Positions 50,348 to 59,863 of a DNA stretch of 64,000 bases are shown here, one piece after another. The notes under the pieces were generated by a model, which had not been told where the DNA came from, did not search any database, and saw only the letters and a program-made list of their open reading frames with translations. The position numbers and the translations under genes are program-made. The stretch covers positions 37,085 through 101,084 of the forward strand of contig JABSSL010000083.1 of NCBI GenBank assembly GCA_013214355.1, given 5' to 3'. Source of the DNA: Saprospiraceae bacterium. Lineage in GTDB: Bacteria; Bacteroidota; Bacteroidia; Chitinophagales; Saprospiraceae. Numbering within the stretch: the first letter of the stretch is position 1; the number at the start of each line of letters is the position of its first letter.

Positions 50348-51639
50348 TGGCTAGATCAAACCAGGAAAATGCGGGATGGAAAAAGCGCCTAAAGGCCTTG
50401 GGGCCAGGTCTCCTTTTTGCTAGTGCCGCTATTGGGACCTCCCATTTGGTTTTGTCGACCAGAGCTGGAGCGCATCATGGGATGATCTTTTTCTGGATTA
50501 TATTGGCAGCACTCATCCTGAAATACCCTTTCTACGAATTTGGACCTCGTTATGCTAATGCCACCGGTTTTAGCTTATTGAAGGGCTATAGAGATCAAGG
50601 CAATTGGGCGGTCTGGTTGTTTCTTGCTGTCATCTTTATCAATATGTTTGCGGTGACGGGCGCGGTAGGAGCGGTGACGGCTGGTTTGCTTGCCACTTTA
50701 TTTGGCGTTGCCGTGCTGCCGGTTCCTTGGCTGGCCGGTTTAGTGATATTGCTTACGGTGATTATACTGTGGGTGGGCGGCTATGCAGGTTTGGACAAGT
50801 TTATTAAGCTGCTTTCGGTGGTTCTACTAATAACTGTTCTGATTGCTTTTCTGGCTGTTTTGGTGAAAGGGCCTTTGGAGCCTGCGGCGGGATTTGAGGT
50901 GCCAAGCTTGTTAGAGGGAGCGGGGCTTACCTTGCTCATAAGTTTGCTAGGCTGGATGCCTGCCGGTATTGAAGCCTCCACTATGAATAGTATTTGGGTA
51001 ATTGAGAAATCAGATACTGAGCACTATCAGGCCAGCTTGCAGGAAAATCTATTTGATTTTAATGTGGGATATCTATTTGCTACCCTGCTAGCTTTGATGT
51101 TCATGACGATCGGTGCCTTCACGGTGTATGGGAGCGGGGATTTGCTTGAGGGCAATGCTACTCAATTCTCGAATAAACTGCTGGGCGTTTTTACGGCTAA
51201 TTTAGGCTCTTGGGCCTATCCGGTGCTGGCCATTGCAGCTTTTGGAACCATTTACGGTACCTTGATCACAATTATGGATGCTTTTCCACGGAGTTTTGTG
51301 CGAGGCCTTCGCGTACTGAAATTTAAGCAGATAGAGAAGAATGCTGAACAGAAAAGCTTCCTAGAGCGTAGTTATAAAATAGTATTGATCACGGTTGGAA
51401 TTGGTGGATTTCTACTTTTTTATCTTTCTGCTGCTAGCATGATCAAAGTATTGGAATGGGCCACCGTCACTGCTTTTATCACTGCGCCAGTTATCGCCTT
51501 CTTGAATTTGCGTGCCATGCAAGGAGCGGAAATCCCCCAGACACATCGTCCACCCGCCTGGATGATTTTGCTTTCGTATGTTGGCCTCATAGCGATGGTG
51601 GGATTCGCGATTTACTATTTAATAAGTCTTTTCTCGTAG
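50344..51639 (+). CDS. Nramp-fold transporter without the canonical metal motifs
   Basis: A 431-residue membrane protein with 11-12 hydrophobic segments, related to Nramp metal transporters (LGPGLLFASAAIGTSHLVLS at the start, then KYPFYEFGPRYANATGFSLL). In Mn2+/Fe2+ transporters helix 1 carries DPGN and helix 6 MPH; here the helix 1 site reads IGTSH and the helix 6 site GWMPAGIEAS. The metal ligands Asp and His are thus missing, so a different substrate is likely. It is translationally coupled to the hydroxy-acid oxidase (4-base ATGA overlap); import of the acid substrate is an attractive but unproven idea. Confidence 0.78.
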   Translation: MMARSNQENAGWKKRLKALGPGLLFASAAIGTSHLVLSTRAGAHHGMIFFWIILAALILKYPFYEFGPRYANATGFSLLKGYRDQGNWAVWLFLAVIFINMFAVTGAVGAVTAGLLATLFGVAVLPVPWLAGLVILLTVIILWVGGYAGLDKFIKLLSVVLLITVLIAFLAVLVKGPLEPAAGFEVPSLLEGAGLTLLISLLGWMPAGIEASTMNSIWVIEKSDTEHYQASLQENLFDFNVGYLFATLLALMFMTIGAFTVYGSGDLLEGNATQFSNKLLGVFTANLGSWAYPVLAIAAFGTIYGTLITIMDAFPRSFVRGLRVLKFKQIEKNAEQKSFLERSYKIVLITVGIGGFLLFYLSAASMIKVLEWATVTAFITAPVIAFLNLRAMQGAEIPQTHRPPAWMILLSYVGLIAMVGFAIYYLISLFS

Positions 51640-51757
51640 TGAGATTTATGGTACTCTTTAATTGTTGTTTTCCTAAAGAATTTTTCTGCCTTAATTAATT
51701 GTACATTTTCGATTTCCTTTGCTACTTTTAAATCATCCGCAATCTTTCGAAATAAAT

Positions 51758-51823
51758 GGATTGTTCCGAGAACTGTGGGCCAGTAGCTGGTCAGGCTCGG
51801 AGCGAGCAGCGAGTGAACAATCC
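51758..51823. repeat. REP-like palindromic element
   Basis: GGATTGTTC (51758-51766) and GAACAATCC (51815-51823) form a 9-bp outer stem enclosing the smaller hairpins CCAG/CTGG and GCTCG-GAG-CGAGC. The cloverleaf-like layout resembles extragenic palindromic repeats. Only one copy is present in this window. Confidence 0.5.
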
Positions 51824-51865
51824 CAACTAATCTCAGTTTAGACAGCGTACTCAAAATCCTGATTC

Positions 51866-52732
51866 ATGTCTGAGACCCCCGTTTGGAAACTGAAGTTCTA
51901 CGGTGTTAGGGGTTCCATCCCCGTCTGTGAATCTACTGCGACAGAATTCGGAGGCAATACCACCTGCTTTTACTTGGATCTACTCATCAAACCAACTGGG
52001 GAGAAGGCCATTGTCATTTTCGACGCAGGTACCGGCATTCGACAATTGGGAAAGGATATTCTCTCCGGGTTTATTCCTCGCACGGAATATATCTTGATCC
52101 ATTTCAGCCATTTTCATTGGGATCACATTCAAGGCTTTCCCTTCTTTGCGCCAGCCTATTCTCCCGATCAGAAGATTGCTCTATTTTCTCCGCATTTCCA
52201 TGCGGAAGATTGGGATAAATTAAAGGGAATCTTTGCACAGCAAATGCAGCGTGAGTATTTCCCCGTGCAGTTGGATCGGATGGGAGCTAATATGCGCTTT
52301 TATTCTAGTGAAGAATTTCAGGAAAGGCTAAGCTTAGATCAGCACGTGAAGTTCAGCTACCATCTACACAACCACCCGGGAAGGGCGTATAGCTATCGCA
52401 TAGATGGTTATGGAAAATCCTTGGTCATTTGTACTGATATAGAACATGGTGAAACGATTGATCCCGAAGTCGTGGAATTCTGCAGGGATGCGGATGTGTT
52501 GGTTCATGATGGCCAATTTACCGACGAGCAACTGTTAGAGCGCAGAGGGTGGGGGCATAGTAGTTTTAGACAAGCTATTGAGGTAGCCAAACAAGCTAAG
52601 GTCAAAAAGCTATACATCACTCACCACGACCCTGATCATCATGATGCTTTCCTACGTACGGTAGAAAAAGACTGTCAAGCCCTTTTTCCGAACTGTTTTT
52701 TGGCAAAGGAAGGTACTGAAGTCTTAATTTGA
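51866..52732 (+). CDS. Metallo-beta-lactamase-fold hydrolase
   Basis: A 288-residue MBL-fold protein with the metal-binding motif SHFHWDHIQGFPFF (about residues 79-92), downstream ligands in VICTDIEHGE and VLVHDGQFTDEQ, and THHDPDHHD near the end. It belongs to the group related to RNase Z/phosphodiesterases (starting KFYGVRGSIPVCE). The substrate, possibly a cyclic nucleotide or phosphodiester, is not known. Single gene convergent with the cyclase gene. Confidence 0.88.
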   Translation: MSETPVWKLKFYGVRGSIPVCESTATEFGGNTTCFYLDLLIKPTGEKAIVIFDAGTGIRQLGKDILSGFIPRTEYILIHFSHFHWDHIQGFPFFAPAYSPDQKIALFSPHFHAEDWDKLKGIFAQQMQREYFPVQLDRMGANMRFYSSEEFQERLSLDQHVKFSYHLHNHPGRAYSYRIDGYGKSLVICTDIEHGETIDPEVVEFCRDADVLVHDGQFTDEQLLERRGWGHSSFRQAIEVAKQAKVKKLYITHHDPDHHDAFLRTVEKDCQALFPNCFLAKEGTEVLI

Positions 52733-52840
52733 TCCGAGCGTATCCTCAAGCAGTTGTCTCAACCCATTGGGAGCTAGGCTGTTAGAGTAGAAAGATAGAA
52801 TACTATTCTTGGTAGTTTTTTGATGATGGCGAGTAGCGTT

Positions 52841-55168
52841 TTACTTCACAAAATACATGTCTAAATCGCCTTTTCCTTTGGCACTAATCTTACCGCGGTA
52901 ATCGCACTCAAAATGATGTTTGATTAATTCATAGGTGCTGGCAGAAACATTGATTCGGCCTTTTTCGCTTGCGGTTTCAAGACGACTGGCCGTGTTTACC
53001 GTATCACCAAAAATGTTGTACGCAAATTTCTTTGTGCCGACCACCCCGGCGGTTATAGGCCCAGAATGAATGCCGATTCGTACTTGCCACTGAATAGCAC
53101 TAGTCTGGTTCCTCCCCTCCAAAAACGTGATAATTCTTTTGGCAGCGGAGACGCATCTAACAGCGTGATCCGGAAGTTCCTCAGGCAGACCACCTACTGC
53201 TAAATATCCATCGCCTATCGTTTGGATCTTTTCTACTCCTTCTTCTTCCATAATGGCATCGAAGCCCTTAAAGCAGTCATTAAGCTCTGCAATGATCTCT
53301 TCAGGTGTACTCTGGGCGGAAATCCGGGTAAAATTGACAAAATCGGAAAAGAAGATGCTCACACTTTCGTATTTGCGTGGAATAGTCCTTCCGTTTTCTT
53401 TGAGTTCTTGGGCAATACTGTAAGGCAAGATATTAAGCAGTAGGTTTTCTGATTTTTGTTGTTCTTCCTCGATTTCTAGTTTTTGCTGTCCTAGCTTTCT
53501 ATTGGTTCTTCTGGAGTAAACCAAGCCTGCTAAGATCAGGAGTGAAATAAGAAATAGCAGAAGACCAATACGTTGTGCAGCAAGCGTACTCTTTTGTTGG
53601 ATTTCCTGTTCTTTTTCCAATAAGGTAATGCGCTGTTCTTCCTGAACTAGGAGTGCTTCCTTTTTTTCCAATTCAGATTGGGCCAGCGCTTCGGCCTGAG
53701 CCAATTCATTCAACTGGCGTTCTTGCTCTTGGATTTCCAACCGACCTTGTGCTAGCAATAACGCTTGTTTAGTGCGTTGGGTCTCCAATTCCTGGTTCTG
53801 TAGTTTTGCTTCTTGGATCTCTTCTGATTGTCTTAGTATCTCCAGATCATTCTCTCTTTGCTGGGCAGCTAAATTCAGGTTGGAAATTTCGAGTTTTTGC
53901 CGTTCTTTTTCTAATTCCAGTTGATCAATGGTTAACTCCTGAATTTCACCTCTGATCAAAAGCAACTTGACTTGCTTCTCCGTTTCGCCCAGTTGTATGG
54001 TTTTCTGGTATAATCGATCCTGTTCCAAACGGGCATTAAGCAGCATTGAATCTTGCAAGGCCTTTTGAATCTTAAAAGCTTTGTTGGCCTCTTCGTATTC
54101 GAAAAGTCTCGAATGGATTTCTGCTGAGGTTTCATAAACTTCAGCCCTCAATTGGGGATTTTGACTTTGGTTAGCTGATTGGATGGCGCTCCTGTTGAAT
54201 TTTTGCGCATTGAAGTAGTCATCCCGATGGAGATAGATGTTTGCGAGAACATTATTAATATTTCCTTGGCCAAGATGATCTGTTTTAGCCGTTTTGGATA
54301 GGGCTTTTAGTAGGTATTGCAGAGCAAGATTTATATTTCCATTGTTAAAATGCGCCACTCCAAGGTTGGTATATAGGACGGCTAAGCGATTGTCGTCCCC
54401 CACAAAGTAACCTTCAGCCTGTTCAAACCATTGGATCGCTTGTTGATGCTGAGATAGGAAATTATGAGTGTATCCTAAGTTGTTGTAGATAGTACCTAGT
54501 TCTTCTTTCCAAAGGGAAGAGGCCTCCATAAGTTCTTTTATCTGAAGGTTGTAGACCAGCGCGGCTTCGTAATCCTTAGCCTTTTGATAAGCTGAAACCA
54601 GCTTCCGTAGGGTGCTTAGTTGATAGGTAATATCCTTGCCAGGCAGCTTCATGACTGCCAAGTAGTAGATTTTTGCGCTATCAGGTTTTAGGGTTTGTAC
54701 ATAGTTGAATCCCAGTTTTTCGTACAATAACCCAACTTCATCCTCATTGGAAAGATCTAAAAGTGCTTCTGCACTTTTGTAGTAAGAAATAGCCTCTTTG
54801 TGCAGAGATGCTTTGCTATATAGGTCTCCAATTTGAGTGTTAACTTGAATTAATCCTAGGGTTTCATTTCGTCTTTCTAGTATTTTCCTTTTTTCTAACA
54901 GATACCTCAAAGCATTGGTTAAATTGCCTTGTTCAAGTTCTATGGGGATCAGCCCTTGCAGACTCTCAAGAATACCTTCCTCGAACTCTTGTTGGCTTGC
55001 CAGGGTGTATGCCGTCTCGAATTTCTCCTTGGCGAATCCTATTGAGTCAGCTGTAGTAGCTTGACGGATTATCTGCAATATGACGGTCGAATCCCTGACT
55101 TGTCCCAGTAGATTCACGGGCAAGAATAGGGCAAATAGGATCCAGCGAAGTAAAAGTTGTGAAGGCAT
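52841..55168 (-). CDS. TPR-containing class III nucleotide cyclase
   Basis: A 775-residue exported/membrane protein: signal peptide, TPR repeats (about residues 30-390), long coiled coil (about 395-520), one membrane helix (about 530-550) and a cytosolic class III cyclase domain (about 599-775). The metal Asp residues are in FFSDFVNF and TIGDGYL, and the catalytic Asn/Arg in VNTASRLE. The two purine-selecting positions are Gln649 (before TIGD) and Asn718 (AYNIFGD), instead of Lys/Asp of adenylate or Glu/Cys of guanylate cyclases. It follows a TonB receptor gene by 10 bases, suggesting a coupled sensing pair. Confidence 0.88.
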   Translation of the reverse strand: MPSQLLLRWILFALFLPVNLLGQVRDSTVILQIIRQATTADSIGFAKEKFETAYTLASQQEFEEGILESLQGLIPIELEQGNLTNALRYLLEKRKILERRNETLGLIQVNTQIGDLYSKASLHKEAISYYKSAEALLDLSNEDEVGLLYEKLGFNYVQTLKPDSAKIYYLAVMKLPGKDITYQLSTLRKLVSAYQKAKDYEAALVYNLQIKELMEASSLWKEELGTIYNNLGYTHNFLSQHQQAIQWFEQAEGYFVGDDNRLAVLYTNLGVAHFNNGNINLALQYLLKALSKTAKTDHLGQGNINNVLANIYLHRDDYFNAQKFNRSAIQSANQSQNPQLRAEVYETSAEIHSRLFEYEEANKAFKIQKALQDSMLLNARLEQDRLYQKTIQLGETEKQVKLLLIRGEIQELTIDQLELEKERQKLEISNLNLAAQQRENDLEILRQSEEIQEAKLQNQELETQRTKQALLLAQGRLEIQEQERQLNELAQAEALAQSELEKKEALLVQEEQRITLLEKEQEIQQKSTLAAQRIGLLLFLISLLILAGLVYSRRTNRKLGQQKLEIEEEQQKSENLLLNILPYSIAQELKENGRTIPRKYESVSIFFSDFVNFTRISAQSTPEEIIAELNDCFKGFDAIMEEEGVEKIQTIGDGYLAVGGLPEELPDHAVRCVSAAKRIITFLEGRNQTSAIQWQVRIGIHSGPITAGVVGTKKFAYNIFGDTVNTASRLETASEKGRINVSASTYELIKHHFECDYRGKISAKGKGDLDMYFVK

Positions 55169-55178
55169 CTTTAAGGCA

Positions 55179-57545
55179 TTAATTCAACTCATAGTTTAAC
55201 CCCAGGTGAAAAGTAAATAGGGCCTGTGGGTTAAAAAAGAGGACATCATTGCTAGAGGAAGCATCTATCCCGGCATACTTTGTATTGAGTATATTAAAAC
55301 CTTTTGCATATAGCAAAAAGTTCTTATTAATATCATAGCTTACTCTAAGATCCACGGTATGATAACCCTCGTTGTAAAGGTTTACCCCTCTGTTAAGTAC
55401 ATCCCTAGCATTAAGGCGAAAAGAGTTTCTAGTTAAAGATCTGGAAGCAAAATATTGATCAATTCCTACCGTCAACTGAGGTAGCGGTGTGGCAAATAGG
55501 GAAAGTCTGGAAATTACATTAGGATGAGCCCTTACATCATCTAGTACTCGAGCTTCATTATTAAAATCCCCAAGATTGGTAGTTGTTAAGCTTTCCCTTC
55601 CAGTGGCATAATTCAGACTGAGGGTAGCTCCTAACTTAATGTTAGGCATAAGGTCTCTTAATCGCAAAACGGCTTGCAAGTCCAGTAGTTCTGCTGAAGA
55701 ATTTTCGTCGTTGAAATACCCAAGCACAAAGCCAGTAAGTCCTGCTGGTGGTCTTCCTCTGTCGAAGGCAATATTATAATTGATAAACTGATCGGTCCTA
55801 GTGTATGATACATTTATATCCAGATTTAGTTTCTGGCTATTGTCCCATCTCATCCCAATTTCATAAGATCCCGTTTGCTCGGGCTCCAATTGCTCTACTC
55901 CCGTTTCCAAAGACCCTGGATTGTTTGCTTGAAAGGTATAACTGGTAGCACTAAAGTAAGGAGAAGGGGCCCGAATTGCTGTGCTGTAAGAGGCTCGAAA
56001 CTGGATGGCCTCTGAAAGTTTGTAAAGCAGAGCCAATCTCGGGTTAAAGGTTCGTATAGAGGCTGCAAAGTCTCCATTGGCTCGATTGAGGAACTGGCTA
56101 CTTACCAACAGATTTATCCTTTTGCCTAAGGGCTGAAACAACTGAACAAAAAGACTGTACTCTCGGATACCCTGGTCTGTAAAAGCTGGTATAAGATTGG
56201 TGGCATCCCCTAGTTCAAAATCAACAACCCGGGCTTGAAATTCCCGGAGTGCATCGCCTCGACCTAGCAAGTATTTTACTCCTGCCAATAAATCCCCTCC
56301 GGAGAAGACGGGCAGGTTAAAGGTTTGTTCGATGCTATATTCATTAGAATTGGCACCCATAAAGCGTAAGCCGGAAAAAAAATTGTTTTCCACTTGAGTT
56401 TGCACGGCCGCTGTATTGCTAGAATCCGGAATGGCACTGTACAACAAGGAATTCACGATGGGATGGACAAATTGATTGCTGGATCGGTTATCCATGTTGT
56501 AACTGAGGAATTGGATTTTGGTTTCTGTGCTTAGCTGGTTAATCTTGAACTGAGCTTTAATTAAAGCAGAAGTAATATTCTCCCCGGTACTTATTAATGG
56601 GTTGGCATAGGAAACCGTAGCCGGGTTGTAGCCGATAGAACTATGATCTCTCCGGTTCATATTGAGGACAGCCAGGCTCAGAAAGCGATAACTTACTTCA
56701 CCTCCAACTGAACGACTTTCATGTGGTGTGTTTTGGATATTGGGCGAATTAGGCCTGCCTCGATAATTCGGATCGTTGAGGATGTCAGTGGTGTCCGAAT
56801 TTGGGCCGATATAATTTAAGGGATTGTATAGTACCCCTTCATCATAAAAGATTCTGCGATCATCAAATCGCGTATCCGTTCCAAACAACTTGAAGCGTAC
56901 AATATCCTTTCCTTTGCCAATTTTTCCACCAAACAAGAGGTTCAGACTCTTGTAATTGTCCGAACCGACATGTAAACTAGCTTTAGTAAAAATGGGGTAC
57001 TCCGAGTCAGCTACCACAATATTAATGATACCAGAAGAAGCATCAGCCCCGTATAGCGCCGCAGCGGGTCCATATATCACCTCAATCCTTTCAGCCTGTT
57101 GGATCGGTAGCTGTGCTCCAATCGGCATTCCACTTACCACATAGGGCTTAATCGGATTTCCATTCACTAGGATTTTAGCATAGGTGTTGCCTAGAAGTCC
57201 GCGCATAGTAAATGTTTCCCCTTCTAATGCAGAACCTGGTTGAGAAACTCTGATTCCAGGCATCGACTTGAGGGCATCAACCAAGGTAATGTAACCGTTA
57301 TTGATGATTTCTTCCCTTTGAATGACATGAATAGAAAATGGTAATTCAGAAATGTTTTGCAATGATCTACTGGCAGCAGATACCTGGGCATCAGGGGCTA
57401 GACTGTCACTGAACAGAAGATCCTGGAAGTCCAGCCGATCCAATTCCCTTATCAGACTATCTGATTGTGCTTGAAGCCCGGTGATCAAGAATATTGCAGC
57501 ACACCAACTTAGAAATTGCTTGGACATCTTAATGGGTGAGGTCAT
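55179..57545 (-). CDS. TonB-dependent outer-membrane receptor
   Basis: A 788-residue receptor: signal peptide (MSKQFLSWCAAIFLITGLQA), plug domain (about residues 70-190; SMPGIRVSQPGS, RIEVIYGPAAALYGADA) and a 22-strand-type barrel to the C-terminus (FHLGLNYELN). It lacks the carboxypeptidase-like N-terminal extension of SusC proteins and has no SusD partner, so it resembles classic ligand receptors (siderophore, cobalamin or similar). A downstream in-frame ATG at 57527 would start directly at the signal peptide. Co-transcribed with the TPR-cyclase gene. Ligand unknown. Confidence 0.9.
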   Translation of the reverse strand: MTSPIKMSKQFLSWCAAIFLITGLQAQSDSLIRELDRLDFQDLLFSDSLAPDAQVSAASRSLQNISELPFSIHVIQREEIINNGYITLVDALKSMPGIRVSQPGSALEGETFTMRGLLGNTYAKILVNGNPIKPYVVSGMPIGAQLPIQQAERIEVIYGPAAALYGADASSGIINIVVADSEYPIFTKASLHVGSDNYKSLNLLFGGKIGKGKDIVRFKLFGTDTRFDDRRIFYDEGVLYNPLNYIGPNSDTTDILNDPNYRGRPNSPNIQNTPHESRSVGGEVSYRFLSLAVLNMNRRDHSSIGYNPATVSYANPLISTGENITSALIKAQFKINQLSTETKIQFLSYNMDNRSSNQFVHPIVNSLLYSAIPDSSNTAAVQTQVENNFFSGLRFMGANSNEYSIEQTFNLPVFSGGDLLAGVKYLLGRGDALREFQARVVDFELGDATNLIPAFTDQGIREYSLFVQLFQPLGKRINLLVSSQFLNRANGDFAASIRTFNPRLALLYKLSEAIQFRASYSTAIRAPSPYFSATSYTFQANNPGSLETGVEQLEPEQTGSYEIGMRWDNSQKLNLDINVSYTRTDQFINYNIAFDRGRPPAGLTGFVLGYFNDENSSAELLDLQAVLRLRDLMPNIKLGATLSLNYATGRESLTTTNLGDFNNEARVLDDVRAHPNVISRLSLFATPLPQLTVGIDQYFASRSLTRNSFRLNARDVLNRGVNLYNEGYHTVDLRVSYDINKNFLLYAKGFNILNTKYAGIDASSSNDVLFFNPQALFTFHLGLNYELN

Positions 57546-57766
57546 AAATTAGTTTACTAAATACCAACAGGGTAAAGATACGCCTATACTTGTCATATCC
57601 GTGTTGTTCATCGACTTTAAGAAGGCACGGTGCTTTAACTGTAGGAGTTAGCTTCCAAAGTCTTCCTAATAGCGTTGTTTGTAATCCTGCTAGAACCTGT
57701 AATTGAGATAGGTTGGGTTCTTTTGAGAGCTAGCAGTCACTTTTTAGCGTGAAGCTGCAAAGGAAT

Positions 57767-59863
57767 TCATGGTTTCTTCTTCTTGTCGTTATGCTTCTCA
57801 AACCAGCCCAATAAGGTACTTATTTTTGCCATATGGTGGCTCGGACTCTTACGAATCCCATGGGATTCACCGGGTACCCTCACCAATACAGTTTCTACAC
57901 CTTGCATTTTTAGGGCTTTATAGTACTGCTCAGATTCAGACATAGGAGTACGCCAGTCTTCCTCACCCGTCATAATTAAGGTTGGGGTTTGTACATTTTT
58001 GGATACCTCGAGCAGGGATCGTTTCCGATAATTTTCCGGGTGATCCCATGGCATGCCAGGAAACCAGTACCCCAATGTGCGAGAGGCGATATCTGCTGTA
58101 AAGTTAAAGCTTTCCCAATTGATGACGGGATAAAAGGATACTGCCGCTTTGAATCGGTCTGTATTACTGATCATCCAAGCGGTGAGTACACCTCCTCCGG
58201 ATCCTCCCGCTACGTAGAGCTGATCTGGATCGATAAAGCCTTTTTCAATCACGGCATCCACACCGGAATTCAAATCGTAAAAATCATCGCCTGGATAGGC
58301 GTGATGAATAAGGTTTCCAAACTCCTCTCCATAACTCGTACTGCCTCTGGGGTTAGCATATAGGACCACCGCTCCGCTTGCGGCCATCAGCTGTTTCTCC
58401 GAGTCAAATTTGGGGCCATACGAAGCGAAAGGCCCGCCATGTATTTCTAAAATTAAGGGATACTTCTGGGTGGGATCAAACCCAGGAGGTTTGATCATCC
58501 AACCTTGAATCCTTTTATTATCCTTGGAAGACTCCCACCAGATTTCTTCTACCTCTCCCAGCTGCCTTTGCTGAAACAGACCATCATTTAGCGTAGAGAT
58601 TTTTTTAACCACTCCCTTTTTGGTTCGGATGCCTACTTCACTTAAAGTCTGAGGATTACTCATCGTAAAGGCAAAAACTCCGGTCTTTGAAACCGTAAAG
58701 TCTCCGGCGCTATAAGCTAAATCTGAAGCCCCAAGGCCCTCTACTATCAGCTCGTAGCTTCCATCTAACATAAACTGGGCTAGTTTCGTTTCTCCCTCCG
58801 TCGTAAAGAGGGCATAGATGCTTTGACCATCCGCTGCCCACCGAGGGGCATAGATGGTTCTGTCCAGGTTCTCTGCAAGAATTCTAATGTTGGAACCATC
58901 TCTATTAGCTAGATGTAAGTGTCGGACTTGATAGCCTTGACGCCGGTCGTTAAATCCTGTGTAAGCAATGTGTTTTCCATCGGGCGAGACCACTATCTCT
59001 CGGTCTGGACCCTTACGTTTTGTCAATTGTTTGGGCTGACCACCAGCAAGCAAGAACTCATATATCTCTGATTCGAATAGTTCGTTTTCCCAGTTTTCGG
59101 TTCTGTTTGCAGATAGGATGATACTTTTGCTATCGGGAGACCAATCATAGCTCGGCCCACTATAAGCAAACCCACCATTATGGTAATCCCCTGTAGTAAT
59201 TTGCTTGGGTGCACCACCTTCGGCGGAGATAACGAAGAGCTGATTATACCCTGGTTTGATTTCGCCAACACCATCAAAACGAAAGATCAACTGATCCGTC
59301 ATTTTGGCGGGAGCAGCCCAGGTCGCCCCTTCAGGAGGCTGGGGGAGTTTGCCGATCTGGACAGGCGCCTCTGGTCCCAACTTGCTAAAGCAGATAAGTT
59401 TCCCGTCGGGTGACCACTTCAGAGCACTGGGGGGCTCAGTCAAATTGCTAATCGCAGCCGTCTCGCCGCTATCATTCCATCGAACGAATATTTGGGAACT
59501 TCCCTGCTCGTTTGATATGAAAGCCAATTTCTTGCCATCTGGGGACCAAATCGGATTATGGGCTTGAAACTTACCGGCGCTTATTGGGCGGTGTTCACTA
59601 CCATCTATATTCATGAGCCAGATATTGGAAAAACGCTTATCACTCATGATATCCGCCCATTGTCGTACATAGACTATCCTTTTACCATCCGGTGAAATCT
59701 GCGGACCGACGGCTATTTCCAGATCGAATAGATCTAGGAGTTGTAAGGGAGGCTTTTGCTCGGATTGTGCCTCTAGATGATTCATGACGAAGAATTGGAG
59801 GTTTAAGGTGAGGTGAAGGAGTAGAATGAGCGTGGTGGTTCGAGTGCTGAAACTCATAGACAA
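57767..59863 (-). CDS. Exported S9-family peptidase (prolyl oligopeptidase type)
   Basis: A 698-residue exported serine peptidase: signal region to about residue 32, a PD40-type beta-propeller (about 40-400; SPDGKRIVYVRQW, WSPDGKKLAFIS repeats) and an alpha/beta-hydrolase domain with nucleophile GGSGGG (Ser555), Asp in TGEEDWRTP and His in GESHGIRKSP. It acts as a dipeptidyl or acylaminoacyl peptidase on short peptides in the periplasm. Its 5' end is 316 bases from the next gene. Not obviously linked to the receptor/cyclase operon, which starts about 220 bases downstream. Confidence 0.92.
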   Translation of the reverse strand: MSMSFSTRTTTLILLLHLTLNLQFFVMNHLEAQSEQKPPLQLLDLFDLEIAVGPQISPDGKRIVYVRQWADIMSDKRFSNIWLMNIDGSEHRPISAGKFQAHNPIWSPDGKKLAFISNEQGSSQIFVRWNDSGETAAISNLTEPPSALKWSPDGKLICFSKLGPEAPVQIGKLPQPPEGATWAAPAKMTDQLIFRFDGVGEIKPGYNQLFVISAEGGAPKQITTGDYHNGGFAYSGPSYDWSPDSKSIILSANRTENWENELFESEIYEFLLAGGQPKQLTKRKGPDREIVVSPDGKHIAYTGFNDRRQGYQVRHLHLANRDGSNIRILAENLDRTIYAPRWAADGQSIYALFTTEGETKLAQFMLDGSYELIVEGLGASDLAYSAGDFTVSKTGVFAFTMSNPQTLSEVGIRTKKGVVKKISTLNDGLFQQRQLGEVEEIWWESSKDNKRIQGWMIKPPGFDPTQKYPLILEIHGGPFASYGPKFDSEKQLMAASGAVVLYANPRGSTSYGEEFGNLIHHAYPGDDFYDLNSGVDAVIEKGFIDPDQLYVAGGSGGGVLTAWMISNTDRFKAAVSFYPVINWESFNFTADIASRTLGYWFPGMPWDHPENYRKRSLLEVSKNVQTPTLIMTGEEDWRTPMSESEQYYKALKMQGVETVLVRVPGESHGIRKSPSHHMAKISTLLGWFEKHNDKKKKP

